DNA from: JBGPBY01 sp041481485
GTDB taxonomy: Bacteria > Acidobacteriota > Terriglobia > 20CM-2-55-15
Length of the DNA: 17,899 nucleotides
Reading direction: 5' to 3'
Assembly (NCBI GenBank): GCA_041481485.1
Contig: JBGPBY010000094.1
Coordinates: 1 to 17,899 of the forward strand
Shown: positions 13,791 to 17,899 of the stretch, piece after piece
Position numbering within the stretch: the stretch's first letter is position 1
Layout: every line of letters starts with the position of its first letter
Position numbers and translations under genes: made by a program
The notes under the pieces: model-generated
The model's input: only the letters and a program-made list of their open reading frames with translations
What the model was told of the DNA's origin: nothing
Databases searched by the model: none

Positions 13791-14721
13791 TCTGATCGAG
13801 ATCGCTGGTTGCTGCGGTCCATCCGAGCACTTCCTTCGCGCGATCCACGGCTGCCACCAGCATCGGAGGATCCCCTTCTCGCCGTGAGGTTTCCCTTACC
13901 GGGAAAGCTTTTTTCGTGATCTTCTTTGCCATTTCGATGACTTCCCGAACGGAACAACCCTTTCCCGTCCCGAGATTGAGTGCCTGTGACTGAATACCGC
14001 CTGTAATCAATGACTGCATTCCCATTACGTGCGCTTTGGCGAGGTCGGTAACGTGAATGTAGTCGCGAATGCATGTGCCGTCGGGTGTCGGATAATCCGT
14101 TCCGAGAATGGCGATATCTTTCCGCCGGCCAAGAGCAGCATCGAATATGAGCGGTATGAGATGCGTCTCCACCGCGTGATCTTCGCCAATTCCGCCATCC
14201 GCATCGGCGCCGGCTGCGTTGAAGTACCGCAGCGACAAATACTCGAGACCGTCGGTGTAGTGCGCATGCTTCAGCGCCTGCTCGAATTTCAGTTTGGTTT
14301 CTCCATAAGGACTGATCGGCTGCTGCGGCGTGTCTTCACCGATCGGTACGGTGGCCGGTTCGCCATACGTGGCGCACGTGGATGAAAAAATGAATCGCTT
14401 CACTCCGGTGCGATTCATGGCTTCCAGCAGGTTGCATCCTCCGGTCACATTGACCTCGAAATACAATTCCGGTTCTACGTGAGATTCGCCAACGAGGGCT
14501 TTGCCGGCGAAATGCATCACGCCTTCGATGGGATATCTGGAGAATGCCACGGTGAGATCTTCGGGATTGCGGATATCGCCTTCAACGCAGGGTGTGTCTC
14601 CGACGAATGCGCGATGTCCGGTGGAAAAATTATCGAAGATCAGCGGTTCAAAACCCGACTTTCTGAGTTCCCTGACAGTGTGGCTGCCGATGTATCCCGC
14701 TCCGCCGGTAACCAGAATCAT
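13738..14721 (-). CDS. galE: UDP-glucose 4-epimerase
   Basis: This extended short-chain dehydrogenase interconverts UDP-glucose and UDP-galactose with tightly bound NAD. The 327 residues are normal length. TGGAGYIGSH (5-14) is the NAD-binding glycine motif, with D30 for the adenosine ribose. The active site has SST at 113-115 and Y139-x3-K143 (SPYGETK). YFNAAGAD and CIRDYIHVTDLA are GalE hallmarks. The start overlaps the end of uxs by 4 nt, so it is the last gene of the minus-strand operon. Its 3' end overlaps the convergent membrane-protein gene. Some homologues epimerise N-acetylated sugars too; the sequence alone does not exclude that. Confidence 0.94.
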   Translation of the reverse strand: MILVTGGAGYIGSHTVRELRKSGFEPLIFDNFSTGHRAFVGDTPCVEGDIRNPEDLTVAFSRYPIEGVMHFAGKALVGESHVEPELYFEVNVTGGCNLLEAMNRTGVKRFIFSSTCATYGEPATVPIGEDTPQQPISPYGETKLKFEQALKHAHYTDGLEYLSLRYFNAAGADADGGIGEDHAVETHLIPLIFDAALGRRKDIAILGTDYPTPDGTCIRDYIHVTDLAKAHVMGMQSLITGGIQSQALNLGTGKGCSVREVIEMAKKITKKAFPVRETSRREGDPPMLVAAVDRAKEVLGWTAATSDLDQIIASAWTWHCHHFQNHE

Positions 14722-15680
14722 GCCTGGACAACTTTGCTGAAGTAGCTGATGGTTTTTTCCAGGCCCTCGTCGATTCCGACGTTGGGCGACCAGCCCAGAA
14801 TCGATTCACAACGGTGTGTATCCGGCCGCCGAACTTGAGGATCATCCACAGGAAGGGGCAGAGTCACGATTGAACTGGAGCTTCCGGTCATGGCAATGAC
14901 CTTTTTCGCCAGATCCATTACCGTGCGCTCTTCCGGATTTCCGATGTTGAAAGGCGTTGCTGTCTCCTTCGAACGATCAATGGTCAGCAGTGAGAGGATT
15001 CCTCGAACCAGATCCGTCACAAAGCAAAAGCTTCGGGTCTGCTGTCCCTTGCCATACACCGTTATCGGTTTTCCGGATAGTGCCTGAATAATGAAATTCG
15101 AGACCACCCGCCCATCGTTGGGTCTCATTCGCGGCCCGTAGGTATTGAAGATCCTCACGATGCGCGTATCCAGGCTGTGAAAGCGCTGATATGCCATGGT
15201 GATCGCTTCGGCAAACCGCTTGGCTTCGTCATACACGCTGCGCGGGCCGATGGGGTTGACGTTTCCCCAGTATGTTTCAGGCTGCGGGTGCACCAGCGGA
15301 TCGCCGTAAATCTCCGAAGTGCTTGCCAGAAGAAATCGCGCACCCTTCGCTTTGGCCAGGCCCAGAGCGTTATGCGTACCGAGCGATCCCACTTTCATGG
15401 TCTGGATCGGCATTTCCAGATAGTCGATCGGCGACGCCGGAGATGCGAAGTGCATCACGGCTCCGACCGGGCCATCGACATCAATGCGGGAAGTGACATC
15501 GTGCTTTACGAACTTAAACCGGGGATTGTTTCTCAGATGTTCGATGTTCGTGGTTGCGCCGGTCAGAAGATTGTCGATACAGAGCACCTCGTGCCCCATA
15601 TCGAGCAGGGTTTCGCACAGATGGCTTCCCACAAAGCCGGAACCGCCGGTAACAACAACTCTCGTAGGTGACAGCGACAT
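14718..15680 (-). CDS. uxs: UDP-glucuronate decarboxylase (UDP-xylose synthase)
   Basis: The enzyme converts UDP-glucuronate, the product of the upstream ugd, to UDP-xylose using bound NAD. The 320-residue protein has TGGSGFVGSH (11-20), and STSEIYGDP at 120-128 gives the Thr-Ser-Glu active-site triad typical of UXS. The catalytic tyrosine and lysine are Y150 and K154 (YDEAKRFAEA), followed by RIFNTYGPRMRPNDGRVVSN. The acidic residue (E123) and the YDEAKR motif separate it from ordinary epimerases and dTDP-glucose dehydratases. It lacks the N-terminal membrane anchor of animal enzymes, so it is cytosolic. It overlaps ugd by 1 nt (TAATG) and galE by 4 nt. Confidence 0.93.
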   Translation of the reverse strand: MSLSPTRVVVTGGSGFVGSHLCETLLDMGHEVLCIDNLLTGATTNIEHLRNNPRFKFVKHDVTSRIDVDGPVGAVMHFASPASPIDYLEMPIQTMKVGSLGTHNALGLAKAKGARFLLASTSEIYGDPLVHPQPETYWGNVNPIGPRSVYDEAKRFAEAITMAYQRFHSLDTRIVRIFNTYGPRMRPNDGRVVSNFIIQALSGKPITVYGKGQQTRSFCFVTDLVRGILSLLTIDRSKETATPFNIGNPEERTVMDLAKKVIAMTGSSSSIVTLPLPVDDPQVRRPDTHRCESILGWSPNVGIDEGLEKTISYFSKVVQA

Positions 15681-16981
15681 TATTTTTTACCGATACCGAA
15701 ATAAGTAAATCCGAGTTCGCGAAGATGTCCCGGGTCATAGATGTTCCGGCCGTCGAAAATCACGGCGCTGCGCATCACATCCTTGATGCGCTCCAGATTT
15801 GGATTTCGGAACAGCTGCCATTCGGTCAGCAGCAGCAAGGCATCCGCGCCCACCAGGCATTCATAATTATTAGGCGCAAATTCAATTCGGGAGCCAAAAA
15901 TTCTTCGTCCTTCGTCCATGGCTTCCGGATCGTAGGCTGCAATGGATGCCCCTTTCGTCAGCAGGCGTTCGATGATGGGAATTGCCGGCGCATCGCGCAT
16001 GTCGTTCGTCTTTGGCTTGAATGAAAGTCCCCAGACGCCGAATCTCTTACCCTCGAGCTTATCGTCAAAATGACGAATCACTCGATTGACAAAGCGAATG
16101 GCCTGGTCGCCATTGACAGCTTCTACGGCCTCGAGAATTCTCATTGGTGTGGAGTATTGCAGACCCGTTTGAATCAATGCACGCGTATCTTTGGGAAAGC
16201 AGCTTCCGCCGTAGCCGACTCCGGGAAAAAGAAAGGCCGATCCGATGCGGGAGTCCGCGGCGATGCCTTTTCGAACCATGTCCACATCCGCGCCCACGGC
16301 CTCGCACAGATTTGAAATCTCGTTCATGAACGAAATTCTCGAGGCGAGAAAGGCATTGGCCGCGTATTTGACCATTTCCGCAGTTCGGATGTCGACGACC
16401 TGAATCGGGCTTCCCGTACGGACAAACGGAGAATAAAGCTCCTCGAGGATGTCAATCGCCTTGGTGCTGCAGGAGCCGAGAACAATACGATCCGGCCGCA
16501 TGAAGTCGTCGACGGCTGCACCCTGTTTCAGGAATTCCGGATTGGAAACCATATCGAAGGGCTGGCTGGTTTCCTTCTGGATCAGTGCCTGAACCGCTTC
16601 AGCGGTACCCACTGGTACGGTGGACTTCGTGACGATGACTTTGTAATCATTCATCGCCTTGCCGATCGCCGTGGCGACGGAGTAGACGGCACTGAGATCC
16701 GCAGCCCCACTCATGGTTGTCGGCGTACCGACGGCGATGAAGATCACCTGGGAGCGCTTTACTGCCGTCGCAAGGTCGGTCGAAAAAAACAGCCGCTGAT
16801 CCCGGACGTTGCGTTCAATGAGATCCGGCAATCCTGGTTCATAGATCGGAATAATTCCTTTTTTGAGATCGGCAACTTTCTTTTCGTTGTTGTCGACACA
16901 CACGACTTCATTGCCGCTCTCGGCAAAGCAGCTGCCCACCACCAATCCAACGTATCCTGTTCCAATAACCGCAATATTCAT
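15680..16981 (-). CDS. ugd: UDP-glucose 6-dehydrogenase
   Basis: The enzyme oxidises UDP-glucose twice with NAD to UDP-glucuronate. The 433 residues are in the usual range. The NAD domain starts with GTGYVGLVVGSCFAESGN and D30. Catalytic-site segments are TKSTVPVGT (118-126), NPEFLKQG (147-154) and K205 in MVKYAANAFLA. The nucleophile C261 is in GYGGSCFPKDTRAL, and the UDP-binding domain carries FKPKTNDMRDAP (321-332). GDP-mannose dehydrogenases share this fold, but the adjoining uxs gene needs UDP-glucuronate, which supports the call. It begins 16 nt after tyrA; no strong ribosome site is visible, so coupling to tyrA is likely. Confidence 0.95.
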   Translation of the reverse strand: MNIAVIGTGYVGLVVGSCFAESGNEVVCVDNNEKKVADLKKGIIPIYEPGLPDLIERNVRDQRLFFSTDLATAVKRSQVIFIAVGTPTTMSGAADLSAVYSVATAIGKAMNDYKVIVTKSTVPVGTAEAVQALIQKETSQPFDMVSNPEFLKQGAAVDDFMRPDRIVLGSCSTKAIDILEELYSPFVRTGSPIQVVDIRTAEMVKYAANAFLASRISFMNEISNLCEAVGADVDMVRKGIAADSRIGSAFLFPGVGYGGSCFPKDTRALIQTGLQYSTPMRILEAVEAVNGDQAIRFVNRVIRHFDDKLEGKRFGVWGLSFKPKTNDMRDAPAIPIIERLLTKGASIAAYDPEAMDEGRRIFGSRIEFAPNNYECLVGADALLLLTEWQLFRNPNLERIKDVMRSAVIFDGRNIYDPGHLRELGFTYFGIGKK

Positions 16982-16997
16982 ATGTAAGATTCATTAT

Positions 16998-17807
16998 TCA
17001 TGAAGGCCACGAATGTACAGCCCTATTTGCGCGTTCGAAAATGGTTTCCAGTGTCTGGACGTCCTGTTGTTCCAGCGCCTGGAGGACCTCCTGCAACTGT
17101 TGAATGAAAGTCCGGAGTTCATTCGGGAGAGAGCCGGACGTGAGCAGAATGTCGCGCCAGACATGAAATGGACTGGCCGCAAGACGCGTCAGAGATTTCC
17201 ATCCGGGACCGGCAAATTCGGCTCGGTCGGTGTGAACCGCAAGCAGGGTGGAAAGGATCTGAGGAAGATGGCTGATCTGAGACACCAGTTTGTCGTGATC
17301 TTCTGCGTTGATGACATGAGGGACAGCTCCGATTAGACGTATCATGCGCTCCAGCTTTCCGATCGCGTCTGGCGGAGTGGATGAAACCGGGCATAGAAAA
17401 AACCAGGCGTCCTTGAAAATATCCGCCGCGGCCGCTTCGGGGCCCGAGCGCTCGGATCCCGTCATCGGATGGCCACCGACGAACGGCAGCCCTCGAAGTT
17501 CGGCCTTTCCGCAAATGTCGACCTTGGTGCTGCCGATATCCAGGATGATTTGAGGAGCATTCTGGAGTTCTTCGACGATCCGAAGAATTTCACCCACGGG
17601 TGCAGCGAGAATAATCAGGTCGGAGGTGGCCGGAGACGTCGAATCAATTGCGCCAACGGCCTGCGCCTTCTCCAGAATGTCCGGCCGATCGATACCAAAT
17701 ATGCGAATTCCGGGAACCGCATGCTTCAGAGCCAGGGCCAGGGAGCTTCCCATGAGTCCAGTTCCATAAATCGTCACGGTTTTCGGGAAAAACTCCGCTT
17801 GGGTCAT
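16998..17807 (-). CDS. tyrA: prephenate dehydrogenase (tyrosine biosynthesis)
   Basis: The enzyme oxidatively decarboxylates prephenate to 4-hydroxyphenylpyruvate, cytosolic. From ATG at 17807 the product is 269 residues. The NAD-binding motif is GTGLMGSSLALAL (15-27), with D40 after the second strand suggesting NAD use. Substrate-site residues follow the family: GSTK (92-95), H113 in GGHPMTGSERSGPEAA, H180 in SHLPQ, and R218 in FHVWRD. There is no chorismate mutase domain and no C-terminal ACT domain, so tyrosine feedback through ACT is not expected. A longer reading to 17891 would translate the palindromic repeat (LPLGEGFLDG) and is rejected; GGGAG upstream of 17807 supports the short start. 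It heads the nucleotide-sugar gene set, an uncommon neighbourhood for this enzyme. Confidence 0.92.
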   Translation of the reverse strand: MTQAEFFPKTVTIYGTGLMGSSLALALKHAVPGIRIFGIDRPDILEKAQAVGAIDSTSPATSDLIILAAPVGEILRIVEELQNAPQIILDIGSTKVDICGKAELRGLPFVGGHPMTGSERSGPEAAAADIFKDAWFFLCPVSSTPPDAIGKLERMIRLIGAVPHVINAEDHDKLVSQISHLPQILSTLLAVHTDRAEFAGPGWKSLTRLAASPFHVWRDILLTSGSLPNELRTFIQQLQEVLQALEQQDVQTLETIFERANRAVHSWPS

Positions 17808-17844
17808 GAAACACCGCTCTCCCAAAGATATGCCATCAAGAAAT

Positions 17845-17885
17845 CCCTCTCCCAACGGGAGAGGGGGCCGAAGGCCGGTGAGGGG
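17845..17885. repeat. palindromic repeat, family C, upstream of tyrA
   Basis: CCCTCTCCC (17845-17853) and GGGAGAGGG (17857-17865) form a 9-bp stem with a 3-nt loop. A second small hairpin GGCC-GAA-GGCC (17866-17876) and GGTGAGGGG follow. This is a widely seen type of intergenic repeat unit in bacterial genomes (recognised from memory, not searched). It lies between tyrA and whatever gene precedes it outside the window. Confidence 0.75.
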
Positions 17886-17899
17886 TACCACAAGTAACA

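Noticed and set aside
13738..14074. Minus-strand open frame overlapping the galE 3' part, and other frames inside galE, uxs and ugd
   Set aside because: They are shadows of well-conserved enzymes in another frame, with no independent ribosome site or family resemblance.
17808..17891. 28-residue N-terminal extension of tyrA
   Set aside because: The extra residues are a translation of the palindromic repeat at 17845-17885; the NAD motif lies at the expected distance from the ATG at 17807.

Overview
The window looks like chromosomal DNA of a moderately GC-rich, Gram-negative-type bacterium. Acidobacteriota is my best guess. It rests on a BlaI-type repressor paired with an M56 membrane protease, a secreted protein built from several carboxypeptidase-regulatory-like domains, and many palindromic repeats between genes. 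This is pattern recognition, not a phylogenetic test. No phage, IS element, CRISPR array or rRNA is visible.

Layout. (1) 1-48, minus strand: the 5' part of a tRNA-Ser(GCU) running off the left edge. (2) 220-7602, plus strand: a tightly packed branched-chain amino acid operon in the order ilvN-ilvC-ilvB-leuA-leuB-leuC-leuD. Most junctions overlap or nearly touch. The exception is ilvB/leuA, where a 66-bp palindromic repeat is inserted. IlvN is an ACT-only short form and LeuA lacks the C-terminal leucine-sensing domain. The operon covers acetolactate synthase, ketol-acid reductoisomerase and the whole leucine branch up to the last transamination; ilvD and a transaminase must be elsewhere. (3) 7858-11523, plus strand: a three-gene overlapping operon with a BlaI/MecI-like repressor, an M56 (BlaR1-like) membrane metalloprotease with a poly-proline C-terminal region, and a secreted multi-domain beta-sandwich protein. 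(4) 11865-13016: an exported TPR protein. (5) 13017-13325: a gene-free stretch filled by two palindromic repeats of different families. (6) 13326-13790: a small single-pass membrane protein whose 3' end overlaps the convergent galE. (7) 17807-13738, minus strand: tyrA-ugd-uxs-galE. Here prephenate dehydrogenase is followed by three nucleotide-sugar enzymes making UDP-glucuronate, UDP-xylose and UDP-galactose, probably for surface polysaccharide.

The least textbook parts are the reduced feedback domains and unusual gene order of the ilv-leu operon, a non-canonical cofactor loop in IlvC, the BlaI/M56/secreted-protein operon whose protease has no recognisable beta-lactam sensor, and dispersed palindromes whose copies differ by base-pair-preserving changes.
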